DNA of 64,000 bases from Desulfocurvus vexinensis DSM 17965 (lineage in GTDB: Bacteria; Desulfobacterota; Desulfovibrionia; Desulfovibrionales; Desulfovibrionaceae): contig NZ_JAEX01000007.1 of assembly GCF_000519125.1 (NCBI RefSeq), forward strand, positions 1-64,000. Reading direction: 5' to 3'. The first letter of the stretch is position 1. Each line of letters opens with the position of its first letter. Position numbers and translations under genes: made by a program. Positions 24,265 through 36,161 of the stretch are shown piece after piece. The notes below the pieces were generated by a model that searched no databases, was not told the DNA's origin, and saw nothing but the letters and a program-made list of their open reading frames with translations.

Positions 24265-25218
24265 ATGAAAAGCAAACGCGCCAAGGTCGCCATCATCGGC
24301 ATGGGCCGCGTGGGTGCCACATTCGCCTACGCCCTGTCCCTCAAGCGGCTGGTCAACGAAATCGTGGTGGTGGACGTGGACGCAGAGCGGGCCGAGGGCG
24401 AGGCCATGGACCTGCGCCACGGCCTGCCCCTCATCGGGCCCATGGACATTCGCTCCGGCGGCTTCGAGGCCTGCCGCGGGGCGGACATCGTGGTCATCAC
24501 CGCCGGGGCCGGGCAGAAGCCCGGGCAGACGCGCCTGGAACTGCTGGACAACAACGCCGCCGTGGTGCGCTCCATCGCCTCGGAGCTCATGGCCCTGGGC
24601 GGGGCGCCCATCCTCATCGTGGCCACCAACCCCGTGGACGTGCTGACCCACCGCCTGCTGGCCCAGACGGGCTTCCCGGCCTCGCGGGTCATGGGTTCGG
24701 GCACGGTGCTCGACAGCTCGCGCCTGCGCCAGATGCTGGCCGAGGAGTTGCGCGTGGACGTGCGCGGCGTGCACGCCCATATCATCGGCGAGCACGGCGA
24801 CTCGGAGCTGGCCGTCTGGAGCCGGGCCAACGTCTCGGGCATCCCCCTGGCGGACTTCTGCGCCGGGCGCGGCGTGGCCTTCGACGCCGCCTTCCGCGAG
24901 CGCGTCCAGGACGGCGTGCGCCGCGCGGCCTACGAAATCATCGCCCGCAAGGGCTCCACGGCCTACGCCGTGGGCGTGGCCCTGTGCCGCATCGTCGAGG
25001 CCATCGTGCGCGACGAAAAGAGCGTGCTCACGGTGTCCACCGCCGCCAAGGGGCGCTACGGGCTGCCCGACGTGAGCCTGTCGCTGCCGTGCGTCATCGG
25101 CGAAGACGGCATCGAGCTGGTGGCCGAGTCCCCCCTGGCGCAGGACGAGCACCAGGCCCTGCACCACAGCGCACAAGTGCTGCTCAAGACCGAGGCCAGC
25201 CTCACCGCCCAGGGCTGA
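24265..25218 (+). CDS. ldh: L-lactate dehydrogenase
   Basis: 317 residues. NAD-binding GMGRVGAT at about 12, then Asp in VVVDVD for NAD specificity. The substrate-discriminating loop reads AGAGQKPGQTR, with Gln at the position that is Arg in malate dehydrogenases, so lactate/pyruvate is favoured. The catalytic His is in IIGEHGDSE at about 175. It reduces pyruvate to L-lactate or the reverse, a useful step for a lactate-using sulfate reducer. Ribosome-binding site GGGAGAAG. It appears monocistronic. Confidence 0.9.
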   Translation: MKSKRAKVAIIGMGRVGATFAYALSLKRLVNEIVVVDVDAERAEGEAMDLRHGLPLIGPMDIRSGGFEACRGADIVVITAGAGQKPGQTRLELLDNNAAVVRSIASELMALGGAPILIVATNPVDVLTHRLLAQTGFPASRVMGSGTVLDSSRLRQMLAEELRVDVRGVHAHIIGEHGDSELAVWSRANVSGIPLADFCAGRGVAFDAAFRERVQDGVRRAAYEIIARKGSTAYAVGVALCRIVEAIVRDEKSVLTVSTAAKGRYGLPDVSLSLPCVIGEDGIELVAESPLAQDEHQALHHSAQVLLKTEASLTAQG

Positions 25219-25369
25219 CCCCCCCGCACCCCGCGCCTGCGCCCCTGCGCCCCGGCCCCCTGCCGGGGCGCAGGGCAGTGGCGCGCGGGCAACGAAGTGC
25301 GCCTCCCCGGCCTTGCCAAACCCCCGGCCCGGGGCGTAGGGTCCTGGCTCCGGGACCCACAACCAAGAG

Positions 25370-25966
25370 ATGCCCATCGATCCCACACGCATCGAAGGCC
25401 AGATCGCCTTCATCGAAACCCTGGACGCCCTCAAGCAGGTCCGGCGGCGCAACCTCGTCATGGACGGGTCGCGCCGCGAAAACAGCGCCGAGCACTCGTG
25501 GCATACGGCGCTCATGGCCGTGGTGCTGGCCGAGTACGCCTCCGGCCCCGTGGACGTGCCCCGCGTGGTGACCATGCTCCTGCTGCACGACGTCATCGAA
25601 ATCGACGCCGGGGACACCTTCTGCTACGACGAGGCCGCAGCCCGCGACAAGGCCGAGCGCGAACGCGCTGCGGCGGACCGCATCTTCGGCCTGCTGCCGC
25701 CGGAGACCGGGGCCGCCCTGCGCGCCCTGTGGGACGAATTCGAGGCCGGGCAGACGCCCGAGGCGCGTTTCGCCAACTCCCTGGACCGCTTCCAGGTGCT
25801 GTTCCAGAACCGCAACACCCAGGGCGGCACCTGGCGGCTGTACGACATCGCCCGGACCCAGGTGGAGCGGCGCATGGCCCCCATCCGCCAGGGGATGCCC
25901 GAGCTGTGGCCCGTGGTCGAGGACATCCTCGACGACGCCTGCGCCAACGGCATCCTCAAGCCCTGA
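25370..25966 (+). CDS. HD-domain hydrolase, YfbR-like
   Basis: 198 residues. The HD metal site is complete: RRENSAEHSWHT (about 38), LLLHDVIEIDAGD (about 68) and the distal Asp in FANSLDRFQ (about 130). The size and the opening LKQVRRRNLV match HD_3-type 5'-nucleotidases such as YfbR, which hydrolyse deoxynucleoside monophosphates. The substrate is inferred from the family only. It is 22 bp before the binding-protein gene, same direction. Confidence 0.87.
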   Translation: MPIDPTRIEGQIAFIETLDALKQVRRRNLVMDGSRRENSAEHSWHTALMAVVLAEYASGPVDVPRVVTMLLLHDVIEIDAGDTFCYDEAAARDKAERERAAADRIFGLLPPETGAALRALWDEFEAGQTPEARFANSLDRFQVLFQNRNTQGGTWRLYDIARTQVERRMAPIRQGMPELWPVVEDILDDACANGILKP

Positions 25967-25988
25967 GCGGGCAAGGACAACACCGCCG

Positions 25989-26762
25989 ATGAAGATATTG
26001 CTGCTGACCCTGGCCCTGCTCTGCACCCTGGCGCACCCGGCCGCCGGATACACGGTGACCATCGCCGCCGACCCCTGGTGCCCCTACAACTGCGAGCCAG
26101 GCTCGGAGCGCGAAGGCTTCGCCATCGAGGCCGCGCGGCTGATCTTCGCCCAGGTGGGCCTGGATGTGGACTACCGTCTGCTGCCCTGGACGCGGGCCCT
26201 GGCCGAGGTCCGGGGCGGGCGCCTGGACGCCGTGGTGGGCGCCTCGCGCCCCGAGGCGCCGGAGCTCGTGTTCCCCGACGAGGAGATCGGCCACTCCGAC
26301 AACGGCTTCTTCGTGCGCGCCGACTCGCCCTGGACGTACCAGGGCCTGGAATCCCTGCGCGGGCTGCGCGTGGCGCTCATCGCCGATTACGACTACGGCG
26401 AGGAGTTCGCCGCCGTGGTGTCCCAGATGCCCGGCTCGCCGGGCGTGGTCGTCACCCAGGGCAACGACGCCCGGGAGCGCAACTTCAGGATGCTCGCCTC
26501 GTCGCGGATTGACGTGGTGGTCAGCGATGTGGCCGTCGGTCTCCACTTCCTCAAGCACTTCGAGCAAGCAAGCACCATCCGCTACGCCGGAGCCCAGGGC
26601 GAGGCCGACCCGGTGTACATCGCCTTCTCCCCGCTCCAGCCCCGGGCCGGGGAATACGCGCGCGTCTTCACCGAGGGCTGGCGCGCCCTGCGGGCCTCGG
26701 GCCAGCTGGCGGAGCTGCTGGCCCGCTACGGCCTGAAGGACTGGAAGCCCGCCGCCGACTGA
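25989..26762 (+). CDS. Periplasmic solute-binding protein, family 3
   Basis: 257 residues. A signal peptide (1-20, cleaved at AAG-Y) is followed by the two-lobed amino-acid binding fold: VTIAADPWCPYNC, EGFAIEAARLIF, GRLDAVVGASRP, LRGLRVALIADYDYG and RIDVVVSDVAVGLHFLK. No permease or ATPase gene follows, so it may serve an orphan transporter or a signalling role. Two Cys (in PYNC) could form a disulfide within the protein or with a partner. Confidence 0.83.
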   Translation: MKILLLTLALLCTLAHPAAGYTVTIAADPWCPYNCEPGSEREGFAIEAARLIFAQVGLDVDYRLLPWTRALAEVRGGRLDAVVGASRPEAPELVFPDEEIGHSDNGFFVRADSPWTYQGLESLRGLRVALIADYDYGEEFAAVVSQMPGSPGVVVTQGNDARERNFRMLASSRIDVVVSDVAVGLHFLKHFEQASTIRYAGAQGEADPVYIAFSPLQPRAGEYARVFTEGWRALRASGQLAELLARYGLKDWKPAAD

Positions 26763-26871
26763 CCCGCCGCCGCCCGCGCCCCCTTCCCTTCGCTGCGGCG
26801 TTGCAGTATGCAGAAGGAGCCCCGGGCCCCGGCCCGCACCGCCATCCCTTCAACACAAGGAGTGCTCTTTC

Positions 26872-27588
26872 ATGCGCCGAGTTCTTTGCGCCCTGGCCGC
26901 CGTGCTGCTTTTGGCCGCATCCGCCCTGGCAGGCGACGCCGCGCGGCTGGCCGACAGCCTGTCCTGGTACGGCCAGTCCACCTTCCACACCGCCGCCTTC
27001 GGCCCGAGCCTGTACATCGACCCCATCGCCCTGCCCGACACGGCGCCCAAGGCCGACATCATCTGCATCACCCACAGCCACAACGACCACCTGTCCACCG
27101 ACGCCCTGAAAAAGATCGCCACGGACAAGACCGTCATCATCGCCCCCAGGGACTGCAACTCCAAGCTCAAATTCGTGGACAAGGCCGAGGTCATCAACCT
27201 GCTGCCCGGCGAGGGTGCCGATGTGGCCGGGGTGCGCATTGAGGCCGTGCCCGCCTACAACATCAGCAAGACCAAGTTCCACCCCAAAAGCAACAAATGG
27301 GTGGGCTACGTCGTGAGCGGCGCGGGCATGACCCTCTACCACGCGGGCGACACCGAGCGCATCCCCGAGATGCAGGCCATCGACTGCGACGTGGCGCTCA
27401 TGCCCCTGGGTCAGACCTACACCATGAACTCCGTGGCCGACGCGGCGCAGAGCGCCAGCGACGTGAAGGCCGAAATCGCCATTCCCATGCACTACGGCAC
27501 GGGCGAAGGCAGCAAGACCGACGCCGAAAAGTTCGCCCAGCTGCTGGCCGGACAGATCGAAACGCGCATCCTGGAGCCCACAAAGTAG
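26872..27588 (+). CDS. Exported metallo-beta-lactamase-fold hydrolase
   Basis: 238 residues with a signal peptide (about 1-20). The metal site THSHNDHLS at about 64 is the HxHxDH motif of the fold; LYHAGDTER (about 155) and IPMHYG (about 205) supply further ligands. The closest style is UlaG-like lactonase/phosphodiesterase proteins. The substrate is unknown. A strong terminator follows. Confidence 0.87.
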   Translation: MRRVLCALAAVLLLAASALAGDAARLADSLSWYGQSTFHTAAFGPSLYIDPIALPDTAPKADIICITHSHNDHLSTDALKKIATDKTVIIAPRDCNSKLKFVDKAEVINLLPGEGADVAGVRIEAVPAYNISKTKFHPKSNKWVGYVVSGAGMTLYHAGDTERIPEMQAIDCDVALMPLGQTYTMNSVADAAQSASDVKAEIAIPMHYGTGEGSKTDAEKFAQLLAGQIETRILEPTK

Positions 27589-27616
27589 ACCGGGCCCCCC
27601 CCGGCCCGACAGGCAA

Positions 27617-27648
27617 GGGCCCCGCCCGGCGTGCGCCGGGCGGGGCCC
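27617..27648. terminator. Shared terminator of convergent genes
   Basis: GGGCCCCGCCCGGCG and its exact complement are separated by TG, a 15-bp perfect stem. It lies between the convergent hydrolase and chemoreceptor genes and can serve both; only a short TTG..T tract follows. Confidence 0.7.
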
Positions 27649-27707
27649 TGTTGTCTGGCCCGGCGCAGCGCGCCGGACCTGCTGTTGCGCGGCCCGGGCG
27701 CCGGGGG

Positions 27708-29528
27708 CTACGCCGCCCCGCCCTCGCGCTTGAGCTCGGCCACCAGGGCGGACAGGGCCCCGGCCTGCTCGGCCAGGTCGCCCAGGGCCTGGGTGGTCTC
27801 GGCCACGCCGCGCGCCGTGTCTCCGGCAATGGAGTTGATCTCCTCGATGGCCTGGTTGATCTCCTCCGACGCGGCGGACTGCTCCTCGGCGGCGGTGGCG
27901 ATGGAGCGGATCTGCTCGGCGCTCTCCTCGGTGCCATGCACGATCTCGCCCAGCACCTCGCCCGAGCGGTTGGCCAGCTCCGAGGCCTCTTCCAGGTCGC
28001 GCACGGCGGCCTGCATGCCCGAGATGTTCTGCGCGGCCACGCCCTGGATGGCCTTGATGGAGTCGCCGACCTCCTTGGTGGCGGTCATGGTCTTCTCGGC
28101 CAGCTTGCGCACCTCGTCGGCGACAACGGCGAAGCCGCGCCCGGCGTCGCCCGCCCGCGCGGCCTCGATGGCCGCGTTGAGCGCCAGCAGGTTCGTCTGG
28201 TCGGCAATGTCGGTGATCACGGTCATGATCTGGCCGATGGCCTCGGCCTGATGGCCCAGGGCGTTCATGCTCTCCTGCAGGGTATGGGCCTGCTGGCGGG
28301 TGGTCTGCATGGCCTGCACCGAGCGCTCGACCACGTCGGCGCCGTCGCGGGCCTTGGTCTGCACGTCCACGCCGCGCTCGGCGGCGGTGCCCGCGTTGCG
28401 CGCCACTTCGAGCACCGTGGCGTTCATCTCCTCCATGGCCGTGGCCGTGGCCTGCAGCCGGTCGCGCTGCACGTCCGTGCCGCTTCTGATCTCGTCGGCC
28501 TGGGCCGATATCTGCTCGGTGGCGGTGGAGACGCGCAACACGACCTGCTCCAGGCGCTGGGCCGCGTGCAGCAGGCCCTCGGCCCGGGCGCGCTCGGCCT
28601 GGGCCTTGGCCTGCTCGGCCTCGCCCTGGGCGGCCTGGGCTGCGGCGGCCTTTTCCTGGGCATCGGCGGTCTTGGCGGTGATTTCCTCGATGTTGTGGCG
28701 CAGGGTGGCGGCCATGCTGTTCAGGGCCTGTTCCAGGTGCGCGGCCTCGTCGCGGCCCTGGGCCTCCAGCTCCACGGCGTAGTTGCCGCCCGCGATGTCG
28801 CCCGCCGCCCGGGTGGCCTGGGCGATGGGCCGGGTGATGCTGCGCACGATGAGCAGCGCCAGGGGCAGCACCAGCAGCAGGAACACCGCCGCCAGCACGC
28901 CCACGATCCAGGCCGTGCTGGCGGCCACCACGTCGGAGATGGTCCGGGCGATCTCGGCCTTGGCGGCGTCCACGTTGTCGATGTACACGCCGGTGCCGAT
29001 CCAGTAGTCCGTGCCGGGAATCATGGTCGCGTAGGAGAGCTTGGGCTGGTCGCCCGCGCCGGGCTTGGGCCAGATGTACTGCACGAACCCGCCGCCCTGG
29101 GCGGACAGGGCGGCCAGCTCGCGCACGAGGTAGACGCCGTTGGGGTCCTTGAGCCCGCCCAGGTCGGTGCCCTGCTTGTCGTGGGCCGGGGGCAGGGCCA
29201 CGTTCACCGTGCCCTGGTAGACGAAATAGTAGCCGGACTTGTCGTCCTCGAAGCGGATGGGATCCACCACGGCGCGAATCAGCTCCACGCGGCCCTCGGG
29301 GTCGGGCACGGCGCGCAGCAGCACGCCCAGGGTCTCGGCGATGGTCATGGTCGCCACCTGGAGTTTCTGCTTCTGGCCCTCGACCATCTGGTCGCTGATC
29401 TCCCCGACGCTCAGGTCGCGGATGGTGCCCGCGTTGGACAAAAACGCGCTCACGACCCCGACGATGAACAACACCATGACCAGCAGGACCAGGAAAATCC
29501 GTTTGCCGATGGAAAATTGCCGCAGCAT
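27708..29528 (-). CDS. Methyl-accepting chemotaxis protein, Cache type
   Basis: 606 residues from the ATG behind AAGGAGG. One helix (about 10-32), a periplasmic single Cache domain (about 40-190; [32 protein letters not shown]), a second helix (about 200-225), a HAMP domain, and a methyl-accepting signalling domain with the hairpin tip [20 protein letters not shown] then [13 protein letters not shown]. The frame upstream of its start is open all the way into the cysteine desulfidase gene. Ligand unknown; Cache domains of this kind often bind small carboxylates. Confidence 0.93.
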   Translation of the reverse strand: MLRQFSIGKRIFLVLLVMVLFIVGVVSAFLSNAGTIRDLSVGEISDQMVEGQKQKLQVATMTIAETLGVLLRAVPDPEGRVELIRAVVDPIRFEDDKSGYYFVYQGTVNVALPPAHDKQGTDLGGLKDPNGVYLVRELAALSAQGGGFVQYIWPKPGAGDQPKLSYATMIPGTDYWIGTGVYIDNVDAAKAEIARTISDVVAASTAWIVGVLAAVFLLLVLPLALLIVRSITRPIAQATRAAGDIAGGNYAVELEAQGRDEAAHLEQALNSMAATLRHNIEEITAKTADAQEKAAAAQAAQGEAEQAKAQAERARAEGLLHAAQRLEQVVLRVSTATEQISAQADEIRSGTDVQRDRLQATATAMEEMNATVLEVARNAGTAAERGVDVQTKARDGADVVERSVQAMQTTRQQAHTLQESMNALGHQAEAIGQIMTVITDIADQTNLLALNAAIEAARAGDAGRGFAVVADEVRKLAEKTMTATKEVGDSIKAIQGVAAQNISGMQAAVRDLEEASELANRSGEVLGEIVHGTEESAEQIRSIATAAEEQSAASEEINQAIEEINSIAGDTARGVAETTQALGDLAEQAGALSALVAELKREGGAA

Positions 29529-29693
29529 CACTGCCTCCTTGCTCTCGCGTTGCCCCGCGCGGGCCCGACCCCGCCCAGGCAGCCGGCCCGCACGGCCAGC
29601 CACACATACCCCCATCCAACGCCCTATCGGCGTCTTTGCATTCCGCAATAGTTTATATACCAATCTTTCCCCGCAAATCCATAAGAAAGACGC

Positions 29694-29730
29694 GGGGCGG
29701 CCCGCAGCGCAATGCGCCGCGGGCCGCCCC
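29694..29730 (-). terminator. Hairpin inside the cyuA 3' overrun
   Basis: GGGGCGGCCCGC and its exact complement flank a centre that itself contains GCGC/GCGC. The position is where a terminator after the cysteine desulfidase gene would be expected, but the coding frame passes straight through it without a stop. Confidence 0.6.
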
Positions 29731-29753
29731 CCCAAACCCCCGGGCCGGGGGCC

Positions 29754-31070
29754 CCAGATGCCCGGGAAATGCTTCTCCAGCATGATGCGCAAGATGGTGC
29801 GGTCGGTCTCGATCATGCCCTGGGTGGACAGGGTGCCCACGTTGCGCATGGTCTGCTCGGGCGAGGCGCCGACAATGCCGTCGGTATGGCTGACGTTGAC
29901 CCCCTGCAGGGCGAACAGCGCGGCCTGCACGGCGGTGCCCGCCGCCGTGGCCAGCTTCAGGGCGCAGCCCGCCTTGGCGCCGTCGCAGATGACCCCGGCC
30001 AGGTCCTCGATGAGATTCTTGATGGCCCCGGCGATGTGCGCCGGGCCGCCGCCCAGCAGGTAGGCCACGCCCGCCGTGGCGCCCGCCCCGGCGGCCACCG
30101 AGCAGCCGCACACCGCGGACAGCCGCCCCGTGTAGGCCTTCACGTAGGCCGTGACGGCGTGGGACAGGGCCACGGCCTCCAGGCGCGCGCGGTCCGTGGC
30201 CTGGGTGAAGCCGAACACGGCCTGGATGGGCAGGATGGCCGTCAGCCCGTGGTTGCCGGACCCGGCGGAGCTCATGGCCGGGAGCTTGACCCCGCCCATG
30301 CGCGCGTCGGCGGCCGCCGAGGTCAGGATGCGCGCGGCGGACATCATGTCCCGGCCCAGCAACCCCTGGCGCACCAGGCGCTCCAGGGTCGCGCCCACGC
30401 CCAGGCCCACGCTGTTGTCCAGCCCGTGGGCCGCCAGGCGCAGGTTGTGCTGCACACCCTGCTCCAGGAATTCCAGATCCGCGTCGTCCAGCCCGGGCAC
30501 AAGGCCCAGCAGGGTGTCCAGGGACTGCTCGCGCAGCCAGGCCTCCAGGTCTTCCAGGGGCCTGCCGTCGCGCGCGCCGCCGCGCCCGAGCAGCGGGCTG
30601 TCCGCCACGGGGACGCCGCCGCGCACAAGGGCGGTGATGTTGTCGTGCACGCCCTCGATGACGGCCTCGGCCCAGGCCCCGGCCCGGGCCACGCGCACCC
30701 GCACGTACAGCCCCCGGTGCTCCTCCAGCAGATGCACGGCCACGCGCCCGGCGCCGAGCAGGGCCCGGGCGCGGGCCACGGCGGCGGCGTCCACGGGTTC
30801 GAGCACTTCCAGGCCCAGGGCCGGGTCGCCGCCCTCGCAGCCCAGGGCGGCGGCGGTGTCCAGCCCGCACAGCCCGCCGGTGCCGGGGATGGTCACCGCC
30901 AGGCCGTTCTTGTAGATGTTGGGGTCGATCCACAGCGCCACGGAGTCCACAGGGCCGGGGGGCAGCAGCGACGCGGCGGCGGCGGCCGCCAGGGCGATGG
31001 CCACGGGCTCGGTGCAGCCCAGGGCGGGCGCAACCTGCATGCGCAACAATTCCTTGATCGTGTAGGCCAT
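29754..31070 (-). CDS. cyuA: L-cysteine desulfidase homologue, no proper stop
   Basis: About 439 residues up to the last family-like position ([12 protein letters not shown]). It belongs to the serine dehydratase-alpha/cysteine desulfidase (CyuA, DUF1063) family: [12 protein letters not shown] near the N terminus, the cluster-binding [12 protein letters not shown], a [14 protein letters not shown] segment with further Cys, and [19 protein letters not shown]. It splits cysteine to pyruvate, sulfide and ammonia using a 4Fe-4S cluster. The frame has no stop here; it runs on through a hairpin and unrelated residues into the chemoreceptor frame (27,708), giving a nominal 1,120-residue protein. Confidence 0.82.
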
Positions 31071-31196
31071 GATTCCCCTCCTGGAGCGGCGCCCGGGGCC
31101 GCCGCCGTGGGTGTACGGGCATCCGGGGCGCTTGTCAAAACCCGCCGCAAAGCCCGGTGCGGCTTGCCACGCCGGGCCGCAGCGGGTATAGGTTCC

Positions 31197-32492
31197 ATGA
31201 TGGTATCTCCTCCTGCCGATGACCGCCCCGCGCCCGGCCCCGGGGCCGCCCTGTGCACCCGGCTCTTCAGTCGCCAGCCGGTGTTCGACGCGCGCCTGCG
31301 CACCTGGGGCTACGCCGTGACCTTCGGGCCGGACCTGGCCCCCGGGCCCGACGCGGGTGTGGACTGCACCCTGGACTCCCTGCCCGACCCCATGCCCGAC
31401 ATCGCCGCCGGGGTGATCGCCCTGGCCGACGCGCTCTTCGGCCAGGGCTGCAAGGTGCTCGTCAACTTCGGCGAGCGCTCCATCCTGGACGAGGCGCCCT
31501 ACGCCCTGCCCGCCGAGCGCACGGTGATCGAGGTGCCCGGGTGCGACGCCCTGCCCGCCTCGGCGGCCATGGCCCTGCAGGGCCTGCGCGCCGACGGCTT
31601 CAGCGTGGCCCTGGCCCTGGACGAGGCCGCGCGCGCCCAGGCCGCCATCCGCGCCACGGCGGACATCGTGCTGCTGGACCTGGACGGCACCGACCCCGGG
31701 CAGGCCCGGGCCCTGGTGGAGGCCCTGCCCCGCGCGGGCGCCCTGCTCCTGGCCCGGGGGCTGGACGACGCCGCGCGCCTGGCCCTGGCCCGCATCCTGG
31801 GGGCGGACCTGTTCCAGGGCAGCTTATTCCGCAGCGCCGAGGCGGTCCGGGCCCGGCGGCCCACCTCCCACGAGGCCTCGCGCTTCCGGCTGCTGGCAGC
31901 CATCGAGCAACCCGAGCCCGACTTCGAGGCCCTGGCCCGGACCCTGCAAAACGACGCGGCCCTGAGCTTCCGCCTGCTGTCGTACCTGAACTCCCCGGCC
32001 TTCGGCTTCACCGGGCGCATCAGCTCCCTGCAACAGGCCATGCTCATGCTGGGCTGGAAGCTGCTCAAGAACTGGCTGCGCGTGGCCGTGCTCACGGACC
32101 TCGCCCCGGACCGCAAGGCCCGCCAGATCCTCTTGCTCTCGGCCCAGCGCGGCAAGTTCTTCGAGCTGGCCGCCAGCGGCCAGGCCCCGGCCCGCGATGA
32201 CCCCGACGAGGTGTTCCTGCTCGGGCTGTTCTCGCTGCTGGAGCCCCTGCTGGGCATGCCCATGGCCGAGGTGGCGCCCCACCTGCCCCTGGCCCCGGGG
32301 CTGCTGGACGCCCTGGCCGGGCGGGCCGACAACCGCCACGCCCTGTGGCTGCGCCTGGCCGCGGCCTACGAGGGCGCCGACTGGGCCGGGGTGGAAGCGC
32401 TGGCCGGGCGGCTGGAGGTGGCGCCGCTGGTGCTGGGCGTGGCCCACTACAAGGCCATGGCCTGGGCCGAGGCCGTCTTCTCGGGGCCCTGA
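31197..32492 (+). CDS. EAL/HDOD signalling protein, YuxH type
   Basis: 431 residues. The N-terminal EAL-like domain (about 15-210) opens with [17 protein letters not shown] and lacks the catalytic EAL and metal residues, so it is a degenerate c-di-GMP phosphodiesterase fold. The HDOD domain (about 215-415) has the pattern [18 protein letters not shown] then [19 protein letters not shown]. Such proteins bind or relay c-di-GMP or phosphorylation signals. Two adjacent ATGs (31,197 and 31,200) could start it. It is divergent from cyuA. Confidence 0.87.
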   Translation: MMVSPPADDRPAPGPGAALCTRLFSRQPVFDARLRTWGYAVTFGPDLAPGPDAGVDCTLDSLPDPMPDIAAGVIALADALFGQGCKVLVNFGERSILDEAPYALPAERTVIEVPGCDALPASAAMALQGLRADGFSVALALDEAARAQAAIRATADIVLLDLDGTDPGQARALVEALPRAGALLLARGLDDAARLALARILGADLFQGSLFRSAEAVRARRPTSHEASRFRLLAAIEQPEPDFEALARTLQNDAALSFRLLSYLNSPAFGFTGRISSLQQAMLMLGWKLLKNWLRVAVLTDLAPDRKARQILLLSAQRGKFFELAASGQAPARDDPDEVFLLGLFSLLEPLLGMPMAEVAPHLPLAPGLLDALAGRADNRHALWLRLAAAYEGADWAGVEALAGRLEVAPLVLGVAHYKAMAWAEAVFSGP

Positions 32493-32594
32493 GCGGGCGG
32501 GCCGGGCTTCCTTGCGGGCGTGTGGCCTTTGCCGCCGATCTGGTGTACAGGGGCGGGAGCCTTGCGCCCATTGCGCAACAGGAGGACGAACGCG

Positions 32595-33755
32595 ATGATC
32601 CTGGCTGTCCCCAAGGAAACCTTCCCCGGCGAGCGGCGGGTGGCGGTGGTGCCCTCCGAGCTGCCCCGGCTGCTCAAGGCGGGCTTCGAGGTGCTGGTGC
32701 AGGCGGGCGCGGGCGAGGCCGCGGGCTTTGCCGACGCCGCCTACGCCGACAAGGGCGCCCGCCTGGAGCCCGACCGCGCCGCGCTGTTCGCCGCAGCCGA
32801 TGTGCTGCTCATGGTGCGCACCCCGGGGGCCAACCCCGGCCCCGGGCAGGCCGATATCGCCCTGCTGCGCCCCGGCCAGGTGCTCATCGGCCTGGCCGAC
32901 CCGACCACGGACCCCGCCGTGGCCCAGGCCGTCGCCGCCACAGGCGCCGCGCTCTTCGCCATGGAGCTCATCCCGCGCATCAGCCGCGCCCAGGGCATGG
33001 ACGCCCTGTCGTCCATGGCCACCCTGGCGGGCTACAAGGCCGTGCTGCTGGCCGCCACGCACCTGCCCAAGATGTTCCCCATGCTCATGACGGCGGCGGG
33101 CACCGTGGCCCCGGCCAAGGTCTTCATCGTCGGCGTGGGCGTGGCCGGGCTGATGGCCATTGCCCAGGCCCGCAGGCTGGGCGCCGTGGTCGAGGCCTAC
33201 GACGTGCGCCCGGCGGTGCGCGAGCAGGTCCAGAGCCTGGGCGCCCGGTTCGTGGAAATGGAGCTGGACGCCGGGGAATCCGAGGACAAGGGCGGCTACG
33301 CCAAGGCCATGGGCGAGGACTTCTACCGCCGCCAGCGCGAGCTGATGGCCCGCGTGGTGGCGGCCAGCGACGTGGTCATCACCACCGCCGCCGTGCCCGG
33401 GCGCAAGGCGCCGGTGCTGGTCACGGCGGACATGGTCCGCGCCATGCAGCCCGGCTCGGTGATCGTGGACCTCGCGGCGGCCACGGGCGGCAACTGCGAG
33501 CTGACCCGCCCCGACCAGACCGTGACCGACCACGGGGTGACCATCCTCGGGCCCACCAACCTGCCCTCGGAGCTGGCCGTGGACGGCAGCCGCATGTACG
33601 CCAGGAACATCACCGCCCTGCTGCTCAACATGAGCCAGGACGGCGCCGTGGACCTGCACAAGGACGACGAGGTCGTCACCGGAACCTGCGTGACGCGCGA
33701 CGGCCAGGTGGTGCATCCCCTGGTGCTGGAACGCCTCGCCCAAAACGGCGCCTGA
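32595..33755 (+). CDS. pntAA: NAD(P) transhydrogenase subunit alpha part 1
   Basis: 386 residues, starting after AACAGGAGG. It matches the NAD(H)-binding domain I: VPKETFPGERRVAVVPSE, the RISRAQGMDALSSMA segment, the Rossmann motif VGVGVAGLMAIAQARRLGA and the mobile-loop-like DAGESEDKGGYAKAMGEDF. With PntAB and PntB it couples hydride transfer between NADH and NADP+ to proton entry, supplying NADPH. The three genes are contiguous. Confidence 0.95.
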   Translation: MILAVPKETFPGERRVAVVPSELPRLLKAGFEVLVQAGAGEAAGFADAAYADKGARLEPDRAALFAAADVLLMVRTPGANPGPGQADIALLRPGQVLIGLADPTTDPAVAQAVAATGAALFAMELIPRISRAQGMDALSSMATLAGYKAVLLAATHLPKMFPMLMTAAGTVAPAKVFIVGVGVAGLMAIAQARRLGAVVEAYDVRPAVREQVQSLGARFVEMELDAGESEDKGGYAKAMGEDFYRRQRELMARVVAASDVVITTAAVPGRKAPVLVTADMVRAMQPGSVIVDLAAATGGNCELTRPDQTVTDHGVTILGPTNLPSELAVDGSRMYARNITALLLNMSQDGAVDLHKDDEVVTGTCVTRDGQVVHPLVLERLAQNGA

Positions 33756-33778
33756 CGCCGCGCAAACAGGAGCCTGCC

Positions 33779-34060
<282 letters not shown>

Positions 34061-34064
34061 CGCC

Positions 34065-35477
<1,413 letters not shown>

Positions 35478-35504
35478 GCATTCCGCAGCACTGCAATGAA
35501 ATGT

Positions 35505-35538
35505 CGCGCCGGCGCCGGTTTTTTCCGGCGCCGGCGCG
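35505..35538. repeat. Perfect 14-bp hairpin with T6 loop
   Basis: CGCGCCGGCGCCGG and its exact complement flank six Ts. It lies 28 bp after pntB. A T-tract in the loop rather than after the stem is not the classic terminator form, although the stem may still stall polymerase or protect the pnt mRNA. The remaining 35,539-36,161 holds a promoter at 35,695 and a long leader without a credible gene. Confidence 0.6.
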
Positions 35539-35694
35539 CCGCGTTCGGGGCCCGGGGTCAGCAATGCGGCGCATCCGGGCGGTATCGGCCGTATGGGGGA
35601 GGATGGCCGAGCATGGCCGCCCTTCTCCAGGTTCAGCCAGGATAATCCAGAATAATCAAAACTCATCTCTACTCAGCAAGCGTTTCTCCTGCAT

Positions 35695-35725
35695 TTGACA
35701 AAAGCGTCCTGATTCAGTATACAAT
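35695..35725 (+). promoter_or_regulatory. Strong sigma-70 promoter for proVWX
   Basis: TTGACA (35,695-35,700), an exact 17-bp spacer and TATACA (35,718-35,723, running on as TATACAAT) make a near-consensus promoter in an AT-rich island. The resulting leader is about 430 nt long; it contains a doubled GTAATGCAAC block at about 35,798-35,818. Osmotic control is plausible for the operon but is not shown by any recognised site. Confidence 0.65.
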
Positions 35726-36161
35726 ACAGTGTTGCCTGCCAGAGCAGCAGCGCATCGATATGCGTCTCCAGACGGCAGCGCAACCATGAAACGTCGCGTA
35801 ATGCAACGTAATGCAACGCGACGAAGACACAAGCAAAACACAAGAGCCCAAGCGACGCATCAGCTCGACACGGCGCCGAGGCCAGCAGGCCTCCCGCTCC
35901 AGCACACTATATGGATACAACACGAACATACCAGACCGGCCACGCCGCGTGCGCCACGCCGGTCCCCCTCCGGCCCAATGCGTCCGCGCTGCCGCGCGGC
36001 CTGCGGGGCCGCTACCCCCTGGCCTGACCCCCGCGTCCCCGTGCCGCCCGCGCGGCAGGGTTCGCAAGCCGCCCCCGCCGCCGCCGCCCCCCAGCCCCGG
36101 CGGGGCTCTCCCGGCGTCCGCGACGTTTTCGCGCACGCTTCACCCCGACCCAGGAGACCCA

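Noticed and set aside
29653-31122. Alternative minus frame over cyuA
   Set aside because: Its translation is Arg/Gly/Pro-rich with no family match, while the other frame carries clear CyuA motifs.
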